This document shows, piece after piece, positions 23,772-32,842 of a DNA stretch of 64,000 nt; position 1 is the stretch's first letter, and every line of letters starts with the position of its first letter. The notes under the pieces are model-generated. The model ran no database searches. It was not told the origin of the DNA and was given only the letters and a program-made list of their open reading frames with translations. This stretch comes from Phaeobacter sp. 11ANDIMAR09. Its GTDB lineage: Bacteria; Pseudomonadota; Alphaproteobacteria; Rhodobacterales; Rhodobacteraceae. The stretch is from assembly GCF_001294455.1 (NCBI RefSeq), contig NZ_LIKT01000001.1, positions 1 to 64,000 on the forward strand, in the 5' to 3' direction. The position numbers and the translations under genes were made by a program.

Positions 23772-25745
23772 TCATTCTGCGGCCACCCGCTGCTGAACAG
23801 AGCCAGAAAGATCCGCATCAATGATCGTCAGCGTTGCGGAGATCGACCCTTTGCGACCGTCCTCATAGGTGACTTCGGTGGTGGTCGAAATCTCGCCCGA
23901 GCCGTCGTAAAGCGCCCCGATGATATCGGCGAATTTCTCTTCGACGATCCGACGACGCACCTTGCGGGTCCGGGTCATCTCGCCGTCATCCGCATCCAGC
24001 TCCTTATGCAGAACCACAAAACGGTGCACCTGACAGCCCGACAGCATCGGGTCCTCAGCAACAGATTTGTTCACCGCCGAGACATGCTCTTGGATCGAAG
24101 CCAGAACCTTGGGGTGACCCGCCAGTTCCTGATAGGATGCATAGGCGATATTGTTGCGTTCCGCCCAGTTGCCCACCGCCGAGAGGTCGATGTTGATAAA
24201 GGCGACACAGCGGTCCTTTTCATTGCCAAACAGCACCGCCTCTAGGATGTCGGGATAGAACTTCAGTTTGTTCTCGACGAATTTGGGCGCGAACATGCTG
24301 CCATCGGCCATTTTGCCAACATCCTTGGCCCGGTCGATGATGCGCAGGTGGCCTGACTTCTCTTCAAAGAAGCCCGCGTCACCGGTTGCGACCCATCCCT
24401 CAGGGTCTTTGGTGTCTGCGGTGCTTTCGGGGTTTTTGTAGTATTCCACAAAGGTGCCCGGGGAGCGGTAGAAGATTTCACCATTGTCAGCGATGCGGAT
24501 TTCCACATCCGGCGCCGGCACACCTACGGTATCCGCCCGCACTTCGCCATCAGGCTGCACGGTGATGAAAACGGTGGCTTCGGTCTGACCATAGAGCTGT
24601 TTGAGGTTGATCCCCAGCGAGCGGTAGAATTCAAAGATCTCCGGGCCGATGGCTTCACCAGCGGTATAGCCAACACGCACGTTGCCAAAGCCCAGCGTGT
24701 CCTTCAGCGGGCCATAAACCATCAGATCTCCCAGCTTGTATTTCAGCCGGTCCATCAGGCCCACGGGCTTGCCGTCCAGAATGCTGGGACCAACTTTTTT
24801 GGCGTGATCCATAAAGTAATGGAACATCTTGCGCTTGAAGTTGCCCGCATCTTCCATGCGGATCATCACATTGGTCAACTGGGTTTCAAAAACCCGCGGT
24901 GGCGCAAAGTAATAGCTGGGGCCGATCTCACGCAGATCGGTCATCATGGTCTCGGGGCTTTCCGGGCAGTTCACGCAGAACCCCGCCCAATAGGCCTGAC
25001 CAATCGAGAAGATAAAGTCACCAACCCAAGCCATCGGCAAATAGGCGAGAATCTCATCCGTCTGCTTCAGCTTATCAAATTCGCAAGCGTTCTTGGCGCT
25101 CTCAATGATATTGCGGTTGGACAGAACCACGCCCTTGGGCTTACCCGTGGTGCCCGAGGTATAAAGCATCACGCAGGTGCTGTCATAGGTCAGCCTGGCG
25201 CGACGTTCGTTCAGATCGGTGATCCATTCGTCATAGGCCGCGCGCCCCTGGTTCTGAACATGAGAATACTCATGCAGCGTGTGGTGGTCGTATTTGCGCA
25301 GGCCCCGTGGATCCAGATAGATCAGGTGCTCAAACTGGTGCAACTGATCCTGCACCTCGATCACCTTGTCGACCTGTTCCTGGTCCGCGGCAATCACAAA
25401 ACGTGCGCCACAGTGATCCAGCACATAGGCCATCTCTTCTGCGTTGGCATCTTGGTACAGCGGAACCGGAACGGCGCCCACGGATTGGGCTGCGACCATC
25501 GACCAATACATATAGGGGCGGTTGCCCCCAATGATGGCAATGAAATCACCCTCATTCACACCAAGATTGATAAGACCAAGCGCCAGTGCTTCGATCTCCT
25601 TGGCGGTTTCCGCCCAGGTCCAGCACTGCCAAATGCCAAATTCTTTTTCGCGGTAGGCCGGCTGATCACCGAATTCCGCAACGTTGCGTTCAAGCAGCGC
25701 CGGCAGGGAGAGTTTCCCCGCAGCGCCTGACTGCATCTGAGCCAA
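23772..25745 (-). CDS. Long-chain-type acyl-CoA synthetase (AMP-forming)
   Basis: About 657 residues. The AMP-binding P-loop YTSGTTGKPKGVVLS, the LYGQTEATVF motif and the ATGDAGFFEE-RIIDRAKD region are clear; the overall form matches large FadD-like/AACS ligases. It converts a carboxylic acid, ATP and CoA to acyl-CoA. A TTG start at 25745 is chosen because GGAGGAG lies exactly 7 bases before it; an ATG at 25736 is the alternative. It is the first gene of the minus-strand block with the Liv transporter, with 312 bases before livG. Its substrate is probably related to the transported compound. Confidence 0.88.
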   Translation of the reverse strand: MAQMQSGAAGKLSLPALLERNVAEFGDQPAYREKEFGIWQCWTWAETAKEIEALALGLINLGVNEGDFIAIIGGNRPYMYWSMVAAQSVGAVPVPLYQDANAEEMAYVLDHCGARFVIAADQEQVDKVIEVQDQLHQFEHLIYLDPRGLRKYDHHTLHEYSHVQNQGRAAYDEWITDLNERRARLTYDSTCVMLYTSGTTGKPKGVVLSNRNIIESAKNACEFDKLKQTDEILAYLPMAWVGDFIFSIGQAYWAGFCVNCPESPETMMTDLREIGPSYYFAPPRVFETQLTNVMIRMEDAGNFKRKMFHYFMDHAKKVGPSILDGKPVGLMDRLKYKLGDLMVYGPLKDTLGFGNVRVGYTAGEAIGPEIFEFYRSLGINLKQLYGQTEATVFITVQPDGEVRADTVGVPAPDVEIRIADNGEIFYRSPGTFVEYYKNPESTADTKDPEGWVATGDAGFFEEKSGHLRIIDRAKDVGKMADGSMFAPKFVENKLKFYPDILEAVLFGNEKDRCVAFINIDLSAVGNWAERNNIAYASYQELAGHPKVLASIQEHVSAVNKSVAEDPMLSGCQVHRFVVLHKELDADDGEMTRTRKVRRRIVEEKFADIIGALYDGSGEISTTTEVTYEDGRKGSISATLTIIDADLSGSVQQRVAAE

Positions 25746-26008
25746 TGTCTTTCTCCTCCCATTCCGGCCTTCCCCGACCGGCAGATCGCTGTCACACGAT
25801 TCTGGTCCCAATTAGGAACTGTCACATGCTAGCCGGTCAACTTTTTCGTGAAGTTTTCACAAATCTAACGAATTGTAACAGCCCTCAATGGCAGCTCTTT
25901 TTGCGGTTCTGCAGCAGTTCCGGAGAGGTGTTTGTCACAATGCTTGCCAAGACGGGCAACAGTCAGCCAACATTGTCGCAGTGAGCATAGTAAAGAGTGG
26001 GGGTTAAA
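25746..26008. other. Divergent intergenic region between the acyl-CoA synthetase and caspase-like genes
   Basis: 263 bases without a supported gene. It holds a short inverted repeat, GTGAA-GTT-TTCAC (25848-25860), in an AT-rich stretch, and on the minus strand a possible -35 (TTGACC) followed after 17-18 bases by CCTAAT, which would drive the synthetase gene. Nothing more specific is seen. Confidence 0.4.
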
Positions 26009-28339
26009 ATGGGACGAATTCTGGCTGTGATTATGGCCCTGTTGATCGCCTCTCCTGCGCTTGCAGCCCGCCATGCCTTTATCCTGGGAAATTCCGACTA
26101 CGCCGAACTTGGCGACCTCGCCAATACCCATGCCGATGCCGCGGCCTATGCCGAGGCCCTGGAGGAACTGGGCTTTGCGGTGACCCTGAACAAAGATCTC
26201 ACCCGGCGCGAGACCCTGCATGCCTTTTACAGCTTTCTTAATCAGGTCGCCCCCGGAGACGACGTGGCCTTTATCTATTCCGGCCACGGCTGGAGCAATG
26301 GCCGGGTCAATTACATCGTGCCAACCGAGGTCCACCGCCCCCAGCCCGAGTTTCAGAAGCTACTGGAGGATGCCACCATCCCGCTTCAGAACGGCCACAG
26401 CGGGCTGCTGGATGAGCTGGAGGCCAAGGGCGTTGCTCTGACCATCGCTGTCATTGACGCCTGCCGCGACAGTCCTTTTCTGCAAAGCCCCGGCACCAAA
26501 TCCATCGGGATCACCCGTGGATTGACGCCAATATTGCCCAGCACCGGCACCTTTATTGTCTACTCGGCCGGCAAGGGGCAGCAGGCCTTGGACCATTTGC
26601 CGACCGACAGCCCGGATCAGAAGCTTTCAGTCTTCACGCGCAATTTTGTCCAGCACCTGAAGCCTGGCACCTATCTGCAGGATGCGATTCTGGACGCACG
26701 CAGACAGACCCGGCAGCAGGCCGCCTCCTATGGGGGGCACCAGCAGCTGCCAGCCTATTATGACCAAACAACCGAGCGTATCTGCCTGGCGGGGCAATGC
26801 GGTGTCCAGGCCACCGCTGCCCCTGAGCCAGTGACACAGGCCGCCGTGGCACCAAGGGAACTCGATCAATGCAGCGCCCTGTTCCAGGTCGCCCAGAATG
26901 CGGACCAGTGCTATGCCTATGCGGCCTATCAAGCCCATTGTGCCAGCCATATCTTTGCACCTATCGCCGAAGCCTATCTGAGGCTGCGATGCGAAGCCAC
27001 TGCGCAGCCCCCTCTGAGCACACCGCAAACCCGCGCCCAGGAAACGCCAGACCCTCAGGCCGTGGAGCTGGCAGAAACACAGCCCGATCCAGAACCCGTG
27101 CCCCCTGCCCAGACGGGCGCGCCCTCCCAAAGCCAGGCTGAGGATGAGCTGCTGGCCTTGCTGTCCAAAGACAAAGGCCGCGCCCCTATCGCCGCAACCC
27201 CTCCTACGCCGCCTGCCAGCTCGCCGCCCGTCTCCACACCTTCCCCCACAGCCTCTGCCACGCCCAGGCGCTCTGCCCAGCAGGCAGCCTTGCAGTCCTG
27301 CGCCGATGCTGCCGGGCATCCGCGCCACCCGCGGCTGAACAGGCAGGACATCAATTCCAGAGGTATTGAGTGGAAAGAGATCGACGCCGCTGCCGCCATT
27401 CGCGCCTGCCGCCGGGCCGTGCAGCTCAATTCCGACTCGTCGGCGGCTCTGGCCTTTCTGGCCCGCGCCTATGACAAGGCAGACAATCTGACCGAGGCTC
27501 TGGCCTATTACCGCAGGGCAGCCGGGGCGCAGGACCCGATGGCACAAACCAATCTGGCCCTGATGTACCGCAAGGGCCAGGGGCTGACCCAAAACGACCA
27601 ACTCGCGGTCAGCCTGCTGCGGCGCGCCGCAAATCAGGGCTACCCCATTGCAGAAACACAACTGGGCTGGATGTATGAAAAAGGCCGCGCCGTACCGCAG
27701 GATGACGCCCAGGCGGTGTCCTGGTATCGCCAGGCCGCCAATAGGGATCACCCCCGCGCTCAGTACAATCTGGCCTGGATGTATGAAAACGGCCGTGGAG
27801 TCACCCAGAGCTACGCCCGCGCCTATAGCTGGTATCAAAAGGCGGCGCGGGCCGATTATCTCAATGCGCTGTACAAGGTCGCCATCTTCCTGCGCGAAGG
27901 CCAGGGCGTGTCGCAAGACGATGTCGAAGCCGTCCGCTGGCTTCGCATGGCCGCTAATCGGGATCTTCCCAAGGCGCAGAACTCGCTGGGGTGGATGTAT
28001 GAAAAAGGCCGTGGCGTGCAGCAAAGCTATGCGCAGGCAATAAGCTGGTACCAAAAGGCCGCCGCACAGGGGCATGCCACCGCAACCGTCAACCTTGGGG
28101 TTCAGTATGAGCTGGGGCGCGGCGTCACTCAAAGCGACCAGCGCGCGGTCTCCTATTACATCGACGGTCTAAAACTGGGCAGCGAGACCCCACTGGGCTG
28201 GTCTTCGGATTCCTGGCGCCAAAGCACCCTGATGGCCATGCAACGCAGGCTGCGCGATCTGGGGCTTTACTCTGGCTCGATCGACGGCAAGGTCGGCCCC
28301 GGCACCCGGGCTGCGATGCGTGCGCTCAAAGATATGTAG
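26009..28339 (+). CDS. Secreted caspase-like (C14) protein with Sel1 repeats and a C-terminal peptidoglycan-binding-like segment
   Basis: About 776 residues. A signal peptide (residues 1-19, ending ALAA) leads into a caspase-like domain with the catalytic dyad His93 in YSGHGW and Cys152 in DACRD. A low-complexity Pro/Ala/Gln linker (about 265-425) follows, then about six Sel1-like repeats (about 490-720; repeated ALMYRKGQG / WMYEKGRGV units) and a C-terminal MQRRLRDLGLYSGSIDGKVGPGTRAAM segment of the peptidoglycan-binding type. It should act in the periplasm or at the envelope as a protease or scaffold. ATG 26009 is preferred to the upstream GTG at 25997. The two-component genes follow on the same strand. 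Confidence 0.85.
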   Translation: MGRILAVIMALLIASPALAARHAFILGNSDYAELGDLANTHADAAAYAEALEELGFAVTLNKDLTRRETLHAFYSFLNQVAPGDDVAFIYSGHGWSNGRVNYIVPTEVHRPQPEFQKLLEDATIPLQNGHSGLLDELEAKGVALTIAVIDACRDSPFLQSPGTKSIGITRGLTPILPSTGTFIVYSAGKGQQALDHLPTDSPDQKLSVFTRNFVQHLKPGTYLQDAILDARRQTRQQAASYGGHQQLPAYYDQTTERICLAGQCGVQATAAPEPVTQAAVAPRELDQCSALFQVAQNADQCYAYAAYQAHCASHIFAPIAEAYLRLRCEATAQPPLSTPQTRAQETPDPQAVELAETQPDPEPVPPAQTGAPSQSQAEDELLALLSKDKGRAPIAATPPTPPASSPPVSTPSPTASATPRRSAQQAALQSCADAAGHPRHPRLNRQDINSRGIEWKEIDAAAAIRACRRAVQLNSDSSAALAFLARAYDKADNLTEALAYYRRAAGAQDPMAQTNLALMYRKGQGLTQNDQLAVSLLRRAANQGYPIAETQLGWMYEKGRAVPQDDAQAVSWYRQAANRDHPRAQYNLAWMYENGRGVTQSYARAYSWYQKAARADYLNALYKVAIFLREGQGVSQDDVEAVRWLRMAANRDLPKAQNSLGWMYEKGRGVQQSYAQAISWYQKAAAQGHATATVNLGVQYELGRGVTQSDQRAVSYYIDGLKLGSETPLGWSSDSWRQSTLMAMQRRLRDLGLYSGSIDGKVGPGTRAAMRALKDM

Positions 28340-28420
28340 CCCTGATACGTAGCCTGCCGCGGCACCGCGCCGCCCTTGCTCTTTTTTGCCAAGCTGTTAC
28401 CCCATGAGCGGGGAGGCAGC

Positions 28421-30322
28421 ATGAACACATCCGATAAATCACGTGCGGCAATGACCACCGCCGGGTTGAACCTGATTGCTCAGGCGATCTCGATTTATGA
28501 CAGCGAGCTGCGGCTGGCAGTCTGCAACAGCCGTTTTCAGGAAATGTTCAACCTTCCCAACGCTCTGGTCACCCCAGGGGCGCGCTTTGACGACACCATT
28601 CGCCATATTGCTGTCAGCGGTGAGTATGGCCCTATGGAGGATATCGAAGAATTTGTCTCGGCCCGCGTCGAGCAGGCGCTGGATTTTGAACCGCATTACA
28701 TCGAACGGACCCGCGCCAATGGTCAGGTAATTTCGATCGAAGGCGCGCCACTACCGCAGGGCGGCTGGGTTGCGGTCTATACCGACATCAGCCGCACCAA
28801 ACGGGTGGAACAGCTGTTGCGGGCCCGCTCCGAGGAAATGTCAGATCGGCTGATCGCCCATACCGAGGAGCTTTCGGCCACCAACCGCAAGCTGGCCGCC
28901 ACCATCACCGCTCTGGAAGAGGCCAAGCGGCAGTTGACCGAGATCGAGGGCCGCACCCGTCTCACCACTGAAATGATGCCGGCGCATATCGCCCATGTCG
29001 ATGCGGATGGCCATTACACCTATACCAACCGACGCCTCAGCTCAGTCTTTCCCAGCCGTCCTTCGGATATCCTGGGCATGCATATCTCGGATGCTTTGGG
29101 GATCCAGGCCTTTGGCCGGATCGAGCCGCATCTAATGGCCGCCTACAAAGGGGCCAGCCCGGTGTTTGAATTCACCGAAGAACACGACAGCCGCCGCATC
29201 CGGGTGGCCTTTACCCCCGATCAGGCCGGCGGGGTCTATATCTTGTCGATGGATGTGACCGAAGAAACCCAGGCGCGCGTGGCGCTACAACAGGCCCGCC
29301 GCCGCGAAATGGCGGCACAGATGACCTCGGGGTTGGCACATGACTTCTCTAACCTGCTGACCATCATTCTCGGCATGCAGGGCAAGCTGGAAAAAATGGC
29401 GCTGCCCGAGGCCGCCCAAGACATGGTGCGCGGCACCCTGTCGGCCGCACGGCGCGGCGGGCGCCTGCTGAACCGGATTGCGGAGATGACGGGGCAACGC
29501 ACCCTCCGACCACAGGCCACCAATATGCATGCGTTGCTGTCGGAGCTGAAGATCCTTGCGACTCCCTCGCTGCCGCAGGGGCTGGGGCTTAGCGTGCTAG
29601 ACAACACACCCGACGTGCTACTGCTTTTGGATGCGGGCAAGTTGCAAGACGCACTGTTGAACCTGATCCTGAACGCCCGGGATGCCTGCGGGGTCAATGG
29701 CCAGATCACCGTCAGCGCCCACGTGGTGGGCAAAATCTGGCTGGAGATCAGCGTCAATGACACCGGGCCCGGGTTTTCTCCGGATGCGCTGAAAAACGCG
29801 CTCAATCCCTTTTTCACCACCAAGGGCAGCGAAGGTTCCGGACTGGGCCTGCCCATGGTCTATGACATGGCCAAATCCACCGGCGGCGACATGCGGGTGG
29901 GCAATACAGTATCCGGCGCCAGCGTCACCCTGCGCCTGCCCTATCGCCAGGCCCCGGATGCCCAGGGCGGGTTGGCGCTCCTGGTCGAAGACAGCGAAGA
30001 GCTGCGCGCGACCTTCCGCGATATGTTGATGGATCTGGGCTATTCGGTGATCGAAGCCACCAGCGTGGATGAGGCCTCGGCTCTGGCCGCAGACCTGCCT
30101 GATATTGCCCTCGTCCTGTCGGATGTGCGCCTGGAAGGCGAAGCCACCGGCATTGATCTGGCGCAACGCCTGAAGGGATCGCATCTGCCTATCCTGCTGA
30201 TGACATCGCTGCCGCCCAGTGACCCGCAGTTTCGCATGGCGCTCAAGGCCGGGCCGGTGCTGCAAAAACCCTTTACCACGCAACAGCTGTCCGCTCTGCT
30301 CAAGCCGGAGACCCCCGCATGA
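28421..30322 (+). CDS. Hybrid sensor histidine kinase (PAS-PAS-HisKA-HATPase-REC)
   Basis: 633 residues, with no membrane segment. Order: PAS domain (about 15-125), coiled coil (about 130-180), second PAS (about 185-290), HisKA with the phospho-acceptor histidine in GLAHDFSNLL, an ATPase domain with NLILNARDA (N box), NDTGPGFSPDA (G1) and GSGLGLPMV (G2), and a C-terminal receiver with the Asp in LSDVRLEGE. The start at 28421 has GGGAGGCAGC directly upstream; the frame to 28376 is an extension through the spacer. Its stop overlaps the response regulator ATG (ATGA). The cytoplasmic signal is unknown. Confidence 0.92.
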   Translation: MNTSDKSRAAMTTAGLNLIAQAISIYDSELRLAVCNSRFQEMFNLPNALVTPGARFDDTIRHIAVSGEYGPMEDIEEFVSARVEQALDFEPHYIERTRANGQVISIEGAPLPQGGWVAVYTDISRTKRVEQLLRARSEEMSDRLIAHTEELSATNRKLAATITALEEAKRQLTEIEGRTRLTTEMMPAHIAHVDADGHYTYTNRRLSSVFPSRPSDILGMHISDALGIQAFGRIEPHLMAAYKGASPVFEFTEEHDSRRIRVAFTPDQAGGVYILSMDVTEETQARVALQQARRREMAAQMTSGLAHDFSNLLTIILGMQGKLEKMALPEAAQDMVRGTLSAARRGGRLLNRIAEMTGQRTLRPQATNMHALLSELKILATPSLPQGLGLSVLDNTPDVLLLLDAGKLQDALLNLILNARDACGVNGQITVSAHVVGKIWLEISVNDTGPGFSPDALKNALNPFFTTKGSEGSGLGLPMVYDMAKSTGGDMRVGNTVSGASVTLRLPYRQAPDAQGGLALLVEDSEELRATFRDMLMDLGYSVIEATSVDEASALAADLPDIALVLSDVRLEGEATGIDLAQRLKGSHLPILLMTSLPPSDPQFRMALKAGPVLQKPFTTQQLSALLKPETPA

Positions 30323-31023
30323 CCGCGCCTCTTGTCACAATTTTGGACGATGAACCCGAAATTCGCCAGATCCTCACCGATTGCCTGCAGGACGCGGGGT
30401 TTCGCACCCAGAGCTTTGCCCGTGCCCGCGAGTTCGAAGCCTCGCTGAAACGGGTGACACCTGATGTCTGTCTGGTCGATCTGTCGCTGCCGGATGTGGA
30501 TGGGCTGGCCCTGGTACACCGTCTAGCTCTCGAACAGGGCGCGGCGGTGATCATCATCTCCGGCCGGGCTCAGGTGCAGGATCGTATCACCGGGCTGGAA
30601 TTGGGCGCGGATGACTATATCACCAAGCCCTTTGATCCGGCCGAGGTGGTAGCCCGCATTCGCGCCCGCCTGCGTTCGGGGCCACGCAGCCAACCGGTGA
30701 GCGGCAACTCTGCGCAGTTTGCCGGCTGGACGGCGCATTTTGATCGTTACCTGCTCGAAGATGACACGGGGGATGAAGTGCCGTTCTCCCATGCCGAAGG
30801 GGAGGTGTTGCGTCTGTTCCTCGACGCCCCAAAACGGCTGATCTCACGGGCGCAGATGCAAGAGAGCCTGGGCGGTGGGGCTGGCGACAGTTTTGACCGG
30901 GCCATGGATGTGCGGGTGTCGCGCCTGCGTACCAAGCTGCGGGAAGATCCAAAAAATCCCCGCCTTATCAAAACCATATACGGTGCCGGATATATTTTCC
31001 TGGGCGATGTGACCTGGAGCTGA
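30319..31023 (+). CDS. OmpR/PhoB-family response regulator
   Basis: 234 residues: receiver domain (about 1-118; acidic residues near the start in ILDDEPE, phospho-acceptor Asp in VCLVDLSLPD, Lys in YITKPFDP) followed by a winged-helix DNA-binding domain (about 130-230; MDVRVSRLRTKL, TIYGAGYIF). It overlaps the kinase gene by 4 bases, so the two form a coupled two-component pair. Phosphorelay from the kinase's own receiver domain may complicate the pathway. Targets are unknown; the caspase-like gene upstream is a possibility only by position. Confidence 0.94.
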   Translation: MTAPLVTILDDEPEIRQILTDCLQDAGFRTQSFARAREFEASLKRVTPDVCLVDLSLPDVDGLALVHRLALEQGAAVIIISGRAQVQDRITGLELGADDYITKPFDPAEVVARIRARLRSGPRSQPVSGNSAQFAGWTAHFDRYLLEDDTGDEVPFSHAEGEVLRLFLDAPKRLISRAQMQESLGGGAGDSFDRAMDVRVSRLRTKLREDPKNPRLIKTIYGAGYIFLGDVTWS

Positions 31024-31066
31024 TCCGCCTCTTGCGGGGGAGAATCAGCTTGGTTAGAATCACCTC

Positions 31067-31294
31067 ATGGCCACCTGTCTACTTTACCGCCAAGCGCAAA
31101 GCCGCCGCCCCCGGTTCTATCGTATCGAACTGGCCCTCAACCTGTTTTCCGAGATCTCGGTTCTCAGGGAATGGGGGGTAGCCGGCGGCAATGGCCAAAG
31201 CGCGATCAATATCTATGACAACCTGCGCGAGGCCTCGCTGGCAGCGGACAGGCATCGTACCCGCATGCTGAAACGCGGCTATGCCCGCAGCTGA
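31067..31294 (+). CDS. Small WGR-domain protein
   Basis: 75 residues forming little more than a single WGR-like domain: YRQAQSRRPRFYRIEL, EISVLREWGVAGGNGQS and a C-terminal helix. WGR domains occur in poly(ADP-ribose) polymerases and as short stand-alone bacterial proteins and are thought to bind nucleic acid or NAD-related ligands; the function of the short form is not established. It lies 43 bases after the response regulator on the same strand and may be co-transcribed. Confidence 0.78.
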   Translation: MATCLLYRQAQSRRPRFYRIELALNLFSEISVLREWGVAGGNGQSAINIYDNLREASLAADRHRTRMLKRGYARS

Positions 31295-31338
31295 TCACGG
31301 GGCTAAGGGCCTGCCAAAAGCCCACCCCCTGGGCAATG

Positions 31339-32532
31339 TCACAATGACAGCGCCGCCTGGTTCAGGACTTCCAGCCCTTTCACCAGATCCGTCTCTTTGG
31401 TGTCTTCATCAAAGGCATGGCTGATGCCGCCAATCGACGGCACAAAGAGCATCGCACTGGGCATCACACGAGAAACATTCGCAGCGTCATGCAACGCGCC
31501 CGACGGCAGATCCAGCCATTTTCCTGGAGCCAGATCCTCAGCCGCCTCGCGCAACGCCGCCTTGAGCCGCGTATCCATTGCCGCGGGTTCAATGCCACCA
31601 ACCTCCCCCAATTCGATGGTAACCTGCTTTTCCAGCGCAACCTCTTCTGCCACTTCCCGCAGAATCGTCTCCATGTAAATCAGACGAGCCGGATCCCCGT
31701 CCCGCCATTGCATGGAAAACCGCGCCAGCCCCGGAACGACGGAGGAAGCATTGGGGCTGAGTTCGGCATGACCCAAAGTCCAGACAGTGGCCGGTGTGGC
31801 CACCACAGAAAAGCGTTCGTTGATCCGTTGGTTGAAGGTCGAGAGCGCCTGAAAGGCATCCTGGCGCAGGGCCATCGGCGTCGTGCCCGCATGGTTCTGC
31901 CGTCCTGTGATCTGGATGCGAACCTCACGGATGCCAACAATATCACTGACAATACCAATCTGATCCCCCGAGACATCCATGCCCGGCCCCTGTTCGATAT
32001 GCATCTCGATAAAGCCGGTGAACATGTCATGAGGTAAAAATTCGCGCGCGCGCCCCGCCATGCGGGACCGGGCCGCGCCCAGGGCCAGACCATCGGTGTC
32101 GGTGAACATATCGGCTTCGGCCAGAGAAATGCTGCCCGTCCAGACATCCGATCCGGTGAGAATGCCAAAGCGCCCCTCTTCGTCCTGAAAATTGACCACC
32201 GAAATCGCTGGACCGCCCGTCTCCTTAGCGGCGCGGGCAATCTCGAGCCCCGCCACCACACCCAGCGCGCCGTCAAGCCAACCGCCTTCGGGCTGGCTGT
32301 CACTGTGGGAACCGATCAGCAGGGATTTCTCGCCTCCCAGTCCAAATAGATTGCCGATCGGGTCAAAATGTGTCTTCAGCCCGGCCTCTTCCATGCGCGA
32401 GGCCAGCCAGCGGCGGGCGGCGATATCCACTGCCGAAAAGGCTGGGCGCACAACGCCCTTTCCTTCCCCTGATGCGCCAAAGGATCGCAGACGGTGTAGG
32501 TCATCAAGAAAGCGATCGGGATTCAGGGGCAT
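31339..32532 (-). CDS. M20-family Zn-dependent amidohydrolase (carbamoylase/allantoate amidohydrolase type)
   Basis: 397 residues. The metal-binding motifs are [22 protein letters not shown] (His and Asp), FQDEEGRFG (Glu) and [10 protein letters not shown], characteristic of the hydantoinase/carbamoylase subfamily that cleaves N-carbamoyl amino acids, ureidoglycolate or allantoate. The dimerisation lid domain (about 205-320; QNHAGTTPM) is present. No hydantoinase or purine-degradation gene is adjacent, so the substrate is open. It starts 20 bases after a plus-strand shadow frame and faces a 310-base gap. Confidence 0.88.
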   Translation of the reverse strand: MPLNPDRFLDDLHRLRSFGASGEGKGVVRPAFSAVDIAARRWLASRMEEAGLKTHFDPIGNLFGLGGEKSLLIGSHSDSQPEGGWLDGALGVVAGLEIARAAKETGGPAISVVNFQDEEGRFGILTGSDVWTGSISLAEADMFTDTDGLALGAARSRMAGRAREFLPHDMFTGFIEMHIEQGPGMDVSGDQIGIVSDIVGIREVRIQITGRQNHAGTTPMALRQDAFQALSTFNQRINERFSVVATPATVWTLGHAELSPNASSVVPGLARFSMQWRDGDPARLIYMETILREVAEEVALEKQVTIELGEVGGIEPAAMDTRLKAALREAAEDLAPGKWLDLPSGALHDAANVSRVMPSAMLFVPSIGGISHAFDEDTKETDLVKGLEVLNQAALSL

Positions 32533-32600
32533 TTAAGTACCTATGTCTTTAGGGGAGCGGGCGACGCATGTGAGCGTCAGGTGGTGGAGGCGGGTCACTT

Positions 32601-32687
32601 TGCATTCAAAGATATCGGATATAGTTCACGGCTTTGCGCCCGGCGCAATGGTCAACAGGCAAAAGGCAGCATTTACTTTTGAATGCA
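32601..32687. other. Nested inverted repeat in a 310-base gene-free region
   Basis: Outer arms TGCATTCAAA (32601-32610) and TTTGAATGCA (32678-32687) are a perfect 10-base inverted repeat 67 bases apart. An inner perfect palindrome TTGCGC-CCG-GCGCAA (32634-32648) lies near the centre. The gap between the M20 gene and the phosphatase (32533-32842) has no supported gene. The pattern could be a structured leader or small RNA, or a pair of operator half-sites that loop. Confidence 0.35.
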
Positions 32688-32842
32688 GCAAAATAACCAA
32701 ATCGAACATTTTCCCCAAAAAAACCCCTATGGGGCTCCGGAAAATCTCACTGCATCGAAAAGTTGCGCTGATCCAAAACCCTCTCTTCCATGTCGCTGCC
32801 CGCTCACCTATGAAATTCAAGAACAGAAACAGGATCCGCCGT

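Noticed and set aside
23437-23775. 112-codon minus-strand frame starting in the stop of the acyl-CoA synthetase gene (ATGA)
   Set aside because: The overlap suggests coupling, but third-position composition is poorer than the opposing frame, the product looks like an antisense translation, and it runs into livG. Kept only as an alternative.
26627-28132. 501-codon minus-strand open frame
   Set aside because: Antisense to the repeat region of the caspase-like gene; no recognisable protein features and no ribosome binding site.
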